This document shows positions 55,647-64,000 of a DNA stretch of 64,000 bases, in pieces. Each line of letters starts with the position of its first letter. The first letter of the stretch is position 1. This DNA comes from Piliocolobus tephrosceles (Eukaryota; Chordata; Mammalia; Primates; Cercopithecidae): positions 24,177,002 through 24,241,001 of the forward strand of contig NC_045447.1 of assembly GCF_002776525.5 (NCBI RefSeq), in the 5' to 3' direction. The notes beneath the pieces were generated by a model. The model did no database searches, had not been told where the DNA came from, and saw only the letters and a list, made by a program, of their open reading frames with translations. The translations under genes and the position numbers were made by a program.

Positions 55647-56015
55647 TGCTGTGGTTTGAATGTTTGTGTCTTCTCCAAAATTCATGTTGAAACTTAATCC
55701 CCAATGTATCTGTATTAAGAGGTGAGGCCTTTAGGAGGTGATTATGCCCTGAGGGCTCCACCCTTCTTGATGGAATTAGTGCCTTACAAAAGGGCTTGAG
55801 AGGGCTTGAGAGGGTGACTTCAGCACTTCTCTTTTTCCATGTGAAAACACAGTACAAAGGCACCAACTATGAATCAGAGAGTAACCCCTTATGGAACATC
55901 TAATTTGCTAGCACCTTGATCTCAAACTTACCAGCCTACAGAACTGTGAGAAACTGATTTCTTTTGTTTACAAGTTTATGCTATTTTGTTGCACTTTAAG
56001 GAACTAGAAGAATAA
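55647..56015 (+). mobile_element. MLT1-type MaLR solo LTR, sense
   Basis: TGCTGTGGTTTGAATGTTTG, AAACTTAATCCCCAATGTATC, AAGAGGTGAGGCCTTTAGGAGG, CACCTTGATCTCAAACTTACC and ACAGAACTGTGAGAAACTG. It contains a short local duplication, GGGCTTGAGAGGGCTTGAGAGGG, near 55792. Confidence 0.88.
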
Positions 56016-56672
56016 GAACAAACAAAACCCCAACTTGGCAGGAGGAAGGAAATAATAAAGCTCAGAGCAAAAGTAAACAAAATAGAGATTTTTTAAAATG
56101 CTATATGCTAATAGTGAAATGTCTGAAAAATAAATCAACAAATCAGTCCCATAGTATAATAATTTAAAAAATAAAAATAAAATATCTAGGAATAAACTAA
56201 ACTAAGAAGGTGAAATATCTCTACACTGACAACTATAAAACTTTGAAAAGAATTGAAGAGAACACAAATAGAAACATATCCCATGTTTATGAATTGAAAG
56301 AATTAATATTGTTAAAATGGCCATAATACCCAAAGTGATCTGCAGAATTAATGCTATCCCTATCAAAATACCAATGGCAATCTTCACAGAAATAGAAAAA
56401 ATATATGTAAAATTTATATGGAACCACAAAAGACCCCAAATAGATAAAGCAATCCCGAACAACAACAAAGTAGGAGGCATCACATGACCTGACTTCAAAA
56501 TATACTATAAAGCTACAGTAACCAAAACAGCATGATGCTACCATAAAAACAGACCAATGAAACAGAATTAAAAGCCCAGAAATAAATTCACACACTCATA
56601 GCCAACTGATTTGTCCAAGACGTCAAAGACACACACTGGGGGAAAAATAATCTCTTCAATAAATGGTGTTGG

Positions 56673-56898
56673 GCACGAACATAAGGAAGTGAACAATAGA
56701 CACGGGGGACTACAAGTTGGGGAGTGAGTGGGGGGGGGCAAGAACTGAAAAACTACCCATTGGATACTATGCTCACTACTTGGGTGATGGGTTCGATTGT
56801 ACTCCAAACTTCAGCACCATACAATAAATGCCTATAACAAACCTGCACTTGTACACCCTGAATCTAAAATAAAAGTTGAAAGTAGAAATAAATAAATA
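56673..56898 (+). mobile_element. L1 3' UTR fragment nested in the L1MA, sense
   Basis: About 225 bases of L1 3' end (AACAATAGACACGGGGGACT, ATACTATGCTCACTACTTGGG, TAACAAACCTGCACTTGTAC) with an A-rich tail. Flanks TTCAATAAATGGTGTTGG (left, ending near 56672) and ATCAGTAAATTGTGCTGG (right, from about 56899) are a diverged target duplication. This is a 5'-truncated insertion. Confidence 0.85.
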
Positions 56899-57481
56899 AT
56901 CAGTAAATTGTGCTGGAAAAATTGGGTATTCACATTCAGAAGGATGAGGCTAGACCCTTACCTCTCAGCGTATACAGAAATCAACTCAAAATGGATTAAA
57001 AACTTATATGGAAAACCTAAAACCAAACTACTAAAGGAAAACATAAGGGAAACACTTTATGACACTGGATTGGGCAAGGATTTTTTTTATGTAAGACCTC
57101 AAAAACACAGGTAATAACAACAACAAAATAGACAAATGGAATTACATTAAACTAAAAGGCCTCTTTGCAGCAAAGGAAACTGTTAACAGAGTGAAGAGAC
57201 AACCTACAGAACAGGAGAAAATATTTGCAAAACATACATCTGGCAAGGGGTCAGTATTTAGAATATATAAGGAACTTAAATAACTCAACAGCAATGCATA
57301 AATAAAATAAAATAACCCAATTAAAAAATAGGTGAAAGGCCCAAATAGACATTTCTCAAAAGAATACATACAAAAAGCCAAAAAGTCTTTGAAAAATGCT
57401 CAACATCATTAATCATCAGGGAAATGCAAATCAAAATCACAATGGAATACAACTCCACTCCAGTTACACTGACTATTATAG

Positions 57482-57650
57482 AAAGAGAGAAAGGAAAGGA
57501 AAGGAAAGGAAAGGAAAGGAAAGGAAAGGAAAGGANNNNNNNNNNNNNNNNNNNNNNNNNNNNNNNNNNNNNNNNNNNNNNNNNNNNNNNNNNNNNNNNN
57601 NNNNNNNNNNNNNNNNNNNNNNNNNNNNNNNNNNNAAGGAAGGAAGGAAG
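57482..57650. repeat. (GGAAA)n/(GGAA)n microsatellite with a 100-N assembly gap
   Basis: At least nine GGAAA units (57492-57535) run into Ns at 57536-57635. Sequence resumes as (GGAA)n (57636-57650). The true length is unknown. The tract lies in the ORF2 text of the L1MA and replaces a short normal segment. Confidence 0.95.
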
Positions 57651-58495
57651 ACAAAACAAGAAAACAAATGTTGGCAAGGAAGTTTGTGAAGAAAAGGGAA
57701 CAGTTACACACTGTTAGTGGGATTGTAAACTAGCACAGCCATTATGGAAAACAGTACGGAGAGTCTTCAAAAATTAAAAATAGAACTACCATACAACCCA
57801 GCAATCCCGCTACTGAGTATATATCAAAAAATAAAATGATTATGTCAAAGAGTTATCTGTACTCCATGTTTACTGCAGCACTATGTACAATAGCCTAAGA
57901 TATGGAATCAACCTAAGTGTCTAGCAGTGAATGAATGCATAGAGAATATGTAGTATATAAACACAATGGAATACTCTTCAGCCATAAAAAAAAAAAAAAA
58001 GAATGAAATGCTATCATTTCCAACAATGTGGATGAACCTGGAGAATATCATGTTAAATGAAATAAGTCAGACACAGAAAGATAAATGCCATGTGATTGCA
58101 CTGATATGTGGAATCTAAAAATATATATATTGGTATCATAGAACCAAACAGTAGGACAATGGTTATCAGAGAATGGGGATGAAAAGGAGAATGAAAGGAT
58201 GGGGAGACGTTTGTCAATGGGTAAAAAGTTACAATTAGATAGGAGGAATACATTCTGATGTTCTATTGCACAGCTATGGGAGACTATGGTTAATAGTAAA
58301 ACATTGTATAATACGAAATAGCTAGAAGAAAAGTTTTTGAATGTCTTCACCACAAATGATAAATGCATGAGGAGATGGATACACTAACTACTCTAATTGG
58401 GTCATTATACAACATAGATATGTGTCAAAGCATCAAATGGCATTTCTATAAATGTGTTCAATTACAATGTGCCAATTAAATAAATAAATGTACTG

Positions 58496-59156
58496 AGTTT
58501 TGTTGGGCAGTAGAAGTGTATAATATTAATAGTAAAACTCTCTGTGATGGAGAAGAGTTGGGATCCGCTTGTGGAAGCCAAGGGAAGAGGGATTTCCAAA
58601 GTTGTGGATGCAGTCAAGAGCAACAAGATGGTTAAGAAGTCTGCATGTTGTTCTAGCTTGAGGAAACAGCCCAATTGGCCTAGATTACTAAAACAGGACC
58701 TCTTTTAGGGGCTCTTATCAAGGAGGATCTAGCCATGTCCCTAATGGAAGGGAGAAGGCAGACTGAGGAGGAAAACCAGGTTAGCTCAGATCACATCTGC
58801 TTCTGCAGCACTTCCCTGCCAGGTGGGGACTCTCCATGCTCACACCTCACCAGCTCTGCGGGGTGCTTTCCTTTGTTTCATTTCTAGATTTCCAGCCCGG
58901 CATTTTCTAGTGCCAGTGTGTCATTCTCTCGCCATCCCACTGGAATGAACGCCATCTTCTGGGCATACTTTTCAAGTACAATCAATACCTACCTCCCTTA
59001 CAAACATCAAGAGGAAGAAAGAAGGCAGACATGGAAAGCCCAAATCTTCAGATAACTGAAAAAAACCATATTTGAATAAGCTTATGGTCAGATACGTTCA
59101 ACAATCAGGTTTCCCAGGGGACTTTCCTCTGTAGACGTCCAGCCTTTTCAAGAGGT
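58496..59156. other. No gene or recognised repeat
   Basis: About 660 bases of apparently unique DNA with moderate GC. No supported feature. Confidence 0.4.
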
Positions 59157-59353
59157 TTCTACTACCATCACAATATGGGGAATAACTCCAGCTAGCCTCA
59201 GGAAATCAACCTTATGTAGATCGAAGTAACTGCACCCCTTCCATCTGCCAAAAGAGTTATACTGTCTGTCTCCCATGCAAAATACAGACTTCAGGAAATA
59301 TTGCCATTAGGCAATCTGAGGGTGGCTGCAGTAAAGCATTCTAGAATGCCTGA
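59157..59353 (+). repeat. Left arm of a long inverted repeat
   Basis: About 197 bases from TTTCTACTACCATCACAATA to GCATTCTAGAATGCCTGA that reappear, inverted, at 59819-60016. Shared runs include TGCACCCCTTCCATCTGCC, GGAAATATTGCCATTAG and TGCAGTAAAGCATTCTAGA. By eye roughly four of five positions agree. It ends in a 14-bp perfect palindrome, GCATTCTAGAATGC. No repeat family recognised. Confidence 0.88.
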
Positions 59354-59818
59354 GATTGCCCTTGGAAAAAAAAAAAAAAAAAAAAACTACTAGCTTTGCT
59401 TCCCCTCCCTGGAGACAAGGATGAAATAATAAAGCATCCCCGCCCCTCTAACATCAAAATGTATTTCACAGAGCATGGAATGAACCCATCTGCATGGATT
59501 CACTGGTCTGTGGCAGAGGTGGCTGCCAAAATTAGGGATTTAAACCACAAACCCAAACAGAAAACCACAAATTGAGAAAAGCATGTGCACACCCTTCTCC
59601 CAATCCTCTTGCCCCAGAGGAGGAAACAATCTGTGGATAGTGTCCAGCACCACTTTTCCTTCTCTGCAGAAGTAGCAACTTTGACAACTGATAATCACTC
59701 TTGTTTGAAAGAGGGGGGAGAAAGGGAGTTTTGCTAACCCCAGAGGCAGAGTTTGCCAGGCCCAGGCAAGGTCTGGTGACAGCAGAACACATGATTCTTA
59801 CCCAGTTTGCTGGGTATT
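59354..59818. other. Spacer between the inverted-repeat arms
   Basis: About 465 bases, starting with GATTGCCCTTGG and a run of about 21 As, then apparently unique DNA. No coding frame supported. The polyA run next to the left arm could be a retroposition scar or chance. Confidence 0.5.
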
Positions 59819-60016
59819 CCAGTCATTCTAGAATGCTTTACTGCAACCGCACTCAGATTGTCTAATGGCAATATTTCCCAAAGCCCATATTTTGCCTGGG
59901 AAACAGACAACAGAACTATTTTGGCAGATGGAAGGGGTGCAATTATTTTTATCTATGTAAGGTTGCTTTTCTTAGGCTAGCCAGAGTTATTTCCCATATA
60001 GTGATGGTAGTAGATT
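59819..60016 (-). repeat. Right arm of the long inverted repeat
   Basis: Inverted partner of 59157-59353: CCAGTCATTCTAGAATGC, AATGGCAATATTTCC, GGCAGATGGAAGGGGTGCA, TAGGCTAGCCAGAGTTATT and GTGATGGTAGTAGATT. Similarity stops at both outer edges at the same relative place, so the arms have defined ends. Confidence 0.88.
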
Positions 60017-60129
60017 AATTTCAACAAAAGACATCTGGCATATCAGCAATGAAAGCACTTCTGGAGAAGGTAACAAATGTGCAGAGTTGGTCCATAGAGC
60101 TCTGATGACTTCCTTTCCCACCAGCATTT

Positions 60130-60395
60130 CAGAAAGAGCACTGATTTTGGATTGGACAGATCTGGTCTCAAAGCCTGACTGGTAAATTCGTTCTGGTAAA
60201 CATTCTGGTAAATCCCACATTCTGGTAAATTCAGGCAAGTCATTCCACCTCTCAGAGCTTCAGATTTCCACCTGTAAAATGGGAACAATAATGTCTTATA
60301 TGGCTTATGTGAGACTTAAACAGACAGGGTAAGTAAAATGCCTAATACATCACCTGGTCCATAATGGTCTTAAGTGTCCTATATCATTGCTGGTA
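60130..60395 (+). mobile_element. MIR SINE, sense, with a short internal repeat
   Basis: AGCACTGATTTTGGATTGG, GGTCTCAAAGCCTGACTGG, CAGGCAAGTCATTCCACC, TTTCCACCTGTAAAATGGG and AAATGCCTAATACATCACC follow MIR. Between 60191 and 60229 the unit TTCTGGTAAA occurs three times, an expansion not part of MIR. Confidence 0.82.
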
Positions 60396-61309
60396 TTGTC
60401 ATCACCACCAAGGTAGAGGAAGAGAGAACAAGTAGTGAGTTACCTCCTGATGTCTATTATCTCCATTCTTCTCTAGACACCATTCCGCCTTCTGCCCAAG
60501 TTCATGCTGGCAGAGAACCAGGCTTGGCATTCAGGAGTCTAGAGGCCCAATTACCATAAAGTTTGATGTATCTTAGCCCGTGGTTGGCTGGTAAATGTTT
60601 AATGAGGGAGAAAGAGGAACTTGATTTGTAACTTTTGCTGATTTTCATGGTGTAAATATTCTCTCTGTGGCAAATTTCAAGCTGCCAATGGGATGTCACT
60701 AAAAATAGAGTGGGAAAGAGATGAGCGACAGCAGAGCACTATATGGCATTTTCCTCTTTTGGATACAATACATGGGAATAACTTCAAGAGTATATTAATT
60801 ACAGTAATAGTAAAGTCTGGCAAAATAAGAAGTAATGAGTTTTGAATATCCCTTACCTTTGTTTTCAATATAATTCACTTGATTATAAGCTTAAATAATT
60901 TTCAGTAATGGTTGTGTTTAACAGCCAGCTCAAAACATTCCTGAAATTTTAACCAGCAAGCCAGTATATGTGGGCTCCAGCTCGCTGCTGATTCTAGCCT
61001 GCTGGTTTGTACCCACAGTATTAGTATCATCAGAATGGAGTTTGAACATAGGCAACAGGCTTGGCCATTAAAAGATTCAAATGACTTAGGATGGGACTTC
61101 CCCAGAATTCAAGACAACTGTCAGGGAGACAAATCCTCTTTTAACTCTAAAAATTCCTCCTAGAGAAAGTAGCCACCTTGGGGTCCTTAAATGAGGGGAT
61201 CACTTGGTTTTCAACATTCAGGGCAAATCCAGTGCAAGTCAGCACACTGGAATGCCAGGGATTTAATCTGTAAAGTTAGGGTGGTGAATGGAGAAAAACC
61301 CATGGGCCA
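60396..61309. other. No gene or recognised repeat
   Basis: About 910 bases of apparently unique DNA. Short frames only (up to 65 residues within it). Confidence 0.4.
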
Positions 61310-61490
61310 TCATTGTGCCTCTGCCCCCGCGCGGCTATGTGACTTTAGGCCAGTGACTTCATCTCCTTTAGGCTCGTTTTCATCATCTGCAGAATGGGGA
61401 CAGCACCTACCTACAAGTATGGTTATGAGGTTGATGAGATAATGTATTCCAGCTGGCATTGTGAACTGCCAACCATTATAAAAATGTAAG
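61310..61490 (+). mobile_element. MIR SINE, sense
   Basis: GGCTATGTGACTTTAGGCC, AGTGACTTCATCTCC, TCATCATCTGCAGAATGGGG, ACAGCACCTACCTACAAG and GAGGTTGATGAGATAATG follow the MIR core and 3' half. Confidence 0.85.
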
Positions 61491-62649
61491 GCATGGCTTC
61501 TATGTGGGGAATGAGACAGAAACCTGGAGTGAGAAAGATCTAGGTGGGAAAGGAAGGAGGAAGGAGGTAGTCAGCTTAGCTAAAGGACAATGGAAGAAAC
61601 TGGGGAGAAGAGGTTTGGAGTAGGAGGAGGATAAGGGAAGTGAAGGTAAGAGAGGGTAGTACACAGCCCATTGCATTTAAAGTCATTGCTTCAGTGTTTT
61701 TCCAACCCTCTGGTCACACTCACTGCAGCAATTTCTTCCTTATTTCTTAACAGCTCCCATGTACATCCTAGTGATTGTGATCATACATTCTAATGATCAT
61801 GAGTTTCTGCTTGTATTCATGCTTTGACATCATCCCCACCACCTAGAATAGATTCCTGTTTTCTCAGACTCCACCTTGTGCCCCTCCTCCCCATTATGGC
61901 CTCCTCCATGAATGGAACTATCTCAACTGTACTGTTGGCATTTTATTCACCTGGCTATCAGAGCTCCATTTTGACAAAAATCCTTCTTGAGCTCTACCAT
62001 GTTTCTGTCTCTGTTTGACATGCAGCTTGAAATACTATTGGGCCTCAAATGAGAAAAATTGAAAATCAATTTCAATCAAGGTGATGACTTGCTTTTTTCA
62101 TGCCTTCATTTACTGGGTATTTTTGTGCAAGGATTCTTAACACAGTCTCTTTCAAAGACACTCTTTCCTCTGGCCAAGGTGGAGTAAAAATGGGACAGAT
62201 GTGTTGATATGCAATTTGAAACTTCTCAGCAGTGGAACACACTATCCAGGAGGCAAAAGTCTTCTCATTACAGGAGAGATCCAGAGACTGGACAGTCTCT
62301 TAGTGAGCAGGTTGTAGAGGTGTTGAGAGCACCCAACAAGTTGGCTTCCAAAGCTCTTCCAACTCTTGCCACCATTCAAATATACCCAGCCTTAGAACCC
62401 ATCATTCAAGGTCCATAGCATGTTCTTCACCATTTAGGAGGACTATTAGAAATATTGAAACACTCACTGCACACCCCCATGAAATATATCTAGCCAATAA
62501 AACAATAGGGAGACTACAAAATCTCATTCCAGGAGTCCACTCATTTCCCAGGGCATCCCAAATCCTAGTTGTAGTTACACTCTATTCTAGCTTTGAAGTC
62601 ATCATAGAAACTTTGGTTCTGAAATATTCAACACAGATGGGGAATCTGA
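61491..62649. other. No gene or recognised repeat
   Basis: About 1.16 kb. A purine-rich patch (GGGAAAGGAAGGAGGAAGG ... GGAGTAGGAGGAGG) lies at about 61545-61660. The rest appears unique or contains L2-like pieces too diverged to assign. Confidence 0.4.
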
Positions 62650-63070
62650 GGCCATGGTGGATCATACCTCTTAATGTTATTTTCACCTATTCCTCCACCC
62701 CATCTATCTGGCCTCTGCCTTAAGCATCTCTTACCTGGACAAAGGCAACTTCCCTCCATGGGGGGCCTTGTCTCCAGCCTCTCTTACCGCCAACTCACCT
62801 TCACACAGCTGCCAGAATGATTTTTCTGACATGCAGATGTGATCAAGTCCCTCCTCTGCTGACAATCTACAATCACAGGTATAAGGTCCCAGTGAGCCTG
62901 GTTTACCAGGTCTTCAGTATTCTTTGTGCCCTTCTCCCGTTTCTTCTCCAGGCAGCCTGTACTCTAGCTGTGCCAAGTGGATTACTGTGCAGGTGCTTAC
63001 TCCCCTTGAATGCTTTAGCCCTTTTCATCCTCTGCTTGGTTCCACTCTTGCCAGTCACTGAGGACCAAAA
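62650..63070 (+). mobile_element. L2 LINE relic, sense
   Basis: GCTGCCAGAATGATTTTTCTG, CAGATGTGATCAAGTCCCTCC, GCTGACAATCTACAATCAC, ATAAGGTCCCAGTGAGCC and GCTTTAGCCCTTTTCATCC follow the L2 ORF end in order. The 112-residue frame at 62817-63155 is within this relic and is not a gene. Confidence 0.75.
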
Positions 63071-63139
63071 GAATTGGGCTAGATTCAGTTCTGACTGGCC
63101 ACACCAAGTCAGCCTTTGTCAACCGAACACCATGGTGAT

Positions 63140-63245
63140 ACCAGGTTATAGATAATGCTATATACCAGGTAACCTAAAATACCTGCTGCCAAATCTCTGT
63201 GTGAAACTGGGGAGTCCTTTCCCTTTCTTGGGCCTCAGTTTCTCT
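63140..63245 (+). mobile_element. Possible MIR fragment
   Basis: TCTGTGTGAAACTGGGGAGTCC then TTTCTTGGGCCTCAGTTTC resembles the MIR central part. Short and weak. Confidence 0.4.
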
Positions 63246-63299
63246 TTCTGAGGCTAGGTGAGTATCAGTCCACGTAAGTTTTTTGCACTCTAATAGGCT

Positions 63300-63440
63300 A
63301 AATATTTCTGGACCCATATTCATTTTTCCAGTAGGTATTTGTTGAACACCAGATATCACCTGTCACTGTGTCAAGTGATGAGGACACAGCTGTGACTGAG
63401 ACAAATACAATCCCTGCCTTCACAAACTGATTATCCTGCA
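63300..63440. mobile_element. Possible L2/L3-like fragment
   Basis: GTAGGTATTTGTTGAACACCAG, TCAAGTGATGAGGACACAGC and ACAATCCCTGCCTTCACAAAC resemble the common old LINE segment seen also at 27715. Confidence 0.4.
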
Positions 63441-63564
63441 TTTCTCCTTGAAGCACAATAGAGTTCTTTTTCTCCCAAAGATTGTTTATTCTAGCCAAGA
63501 AGAGCAACTTATGGTTCTGCTATGATTTAGTAACCATCCACTTAGACCAAACTCAGCAATGCTA

Positions 63565-63770
63565 CGTGCTTTCATAGGTAAGACATCCTTAAATCTTCAC
63601 AACAATCACATTGCTGTCCCCCATTTACCAATTAGGAAATTGAGGCTAAGAGGGGTTCAGAATAATATCTTAATATAACCTAAGATCAAAGAACTAATAA
63701 GTGCTGAGATTCACACCCACGTCTGTCTGCCTCCATCGCCCCTGCTTTTATGCCATAGGCAGTTTTCTGT
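63565..63770 (-). mobile_element. MIR SINE, antisense
   Basis: AAATCTTCACAACAATCACATTGC, CCCCCATTTACCAATTAGG, AAATTGAGGCTAAGAGGGG and GATTCACACCCACGTCTG follow the reverse MIR order. The remaining 230 bases to the window end show nothing I can support. Confidence 0.85.
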
Positions 63771-64000
63771 TTTTCTTTTTAACCAGGCATTTATCAGGGC
63801 CTACAGCTTGGGGCACTATATTGGGTCTTATAGAGACAAAGAGAAAATGAGCTTTCAGTCTGATAACTTTGATCTGAAATATGTAACTCTGACCTCACCC
63901 AGCTTTCCCATACTTGCAGACATAGCTTTGGAGAGAAGAAATATTTGAATCAGATGAAGACAGAGCTGGACTGGATTTGGAAATGCCAAGCAGAGGAGTA

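Larger units (their letters stand above)
56020..58495 (+). mobile_element. L1MA-type LINE-1, sense, with nested L1 tail and gap
   Basis: An older sense L1. ORF2 text begins ACTTGGCAGGAGGAAGG; a deletion near 56090-56150 removes much of the reverse-transcriptase region. ORF2 continues (AGAATTAATATTGTTAAAATGG, GACAAATGGAATTACATTA) to GCACAATGG-type text and the L1MA 3' UTR (ATGGTTAATAGTAAAACATTG, ATAGATATGTGTCAAAGC), ending ATTAAATAAATAAATG. Interrupted by a younger L1 3' fragment (56673-56898) and a microsatellite with the assembly gap. Confidence 0.85.

Noticed and set aside
57321..57717. Several frames across the N gap
   Set aside because: They depend on unknown bases and a microsatellite.
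62817..63155. 112-residue frame with hydrophobic segments
   Set aside because: It lies in an L2 relic and the hydrophobicity comes from its CT-rich strand.
1..64000. CRISPR arrays, operons, tRNA or rRNA genes
   Set aside because: No regularly spaced direct repeats with unique spacers, no cloverleaf or rRNA signatures outside Alu/MIR. The sequence is primate nuclear DNA.

Overview
This is ordinary primate nuclear DNA, and it looks intergenic or deep-intronic. I found no intact protein-coding gene, tRNA, rRNA or CRISPR array. Nearly every long open frame lies in a LINE, Alu, LTR element or processed pseudogene. The best clue to the source is the Alu at 30012-30320. It has the substitutions I associate with the Old World monkey AluYR lineage (GGCCGGATCTCAG in the left arm, CGGCTAGTTTT, CCCGTCTCGG, GGCTTGAGCC), so a macaque, baboon or relative is likely. 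Abundant primate L1PA and AluS/Y copies, THE1/MaLR LTRs and older L2, MIR, L3-like and DNA-transposon relics agree with this. There is one 100-N assembly gap (57536-57635).

Layout. 1-6.0 kb: an L1 3' end, two Alus, an old L1 relic, and a long sense L2 broken by a THE1 LTR and an Alu. 6.76-9.06 kb: a complete THE1-type provirus with two LTRs and a 5-bp target duplication. 9.4-12.4 kb: a MIR, a Tigger-like DNA transposon split by an antisense L1, and an Alu. 12.7-19.6 kb: a nearly full-length antisense L1 carrying two Alus and a GT microsatellite, with an inverted ORF2 fragment joined to its 5' UTR. 19.7-36.7 kb: mixed unique DNA with MADE1, MIRs, MER20, MER1-like and MER5-like elements, an MLT1 LTR, L1MA with two Alus, L2/L3 relics, the AluYR, and an LTR-like element with two retroinsertions.

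36.7-46.2 kb: an antisense L1 interrupted by a processed PRPF4B pseudogene, which is itself interrupted by another L1; an Alu sits in a different part of the host L1. 46.3-48.2 kb: MLT1, MIR and L2. 48.2-53.6 kb: a sense L1 with a full 5' region but no 3' end, plus an unexplained palindromic insertion. 53.6-55.6 kb: 2 kb with no recognised repeat. 55.6-58.5 kb: an MLT1 LTR, then an L1MA carrying a nested L1 tail, a GGAAA microsatellite and the gap. 58.5-64 kb: mostly unique DNA with MIR and L2, plus a two-armed inverted repeat (59157-60016) that I cannot assign to a known family.

No genes act together here. The window records layered insertion, and target-site duplications order many of the events. 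The strongest candidates for something undescribed are the 200-bp-arm inverted repeat at 59.2-60.0 kb, the palindromic insertion at 50.84-50.95 kb and the small polyA-tailed insertion near 32.7 kb. All family names come from recognition by eye, without database searches.
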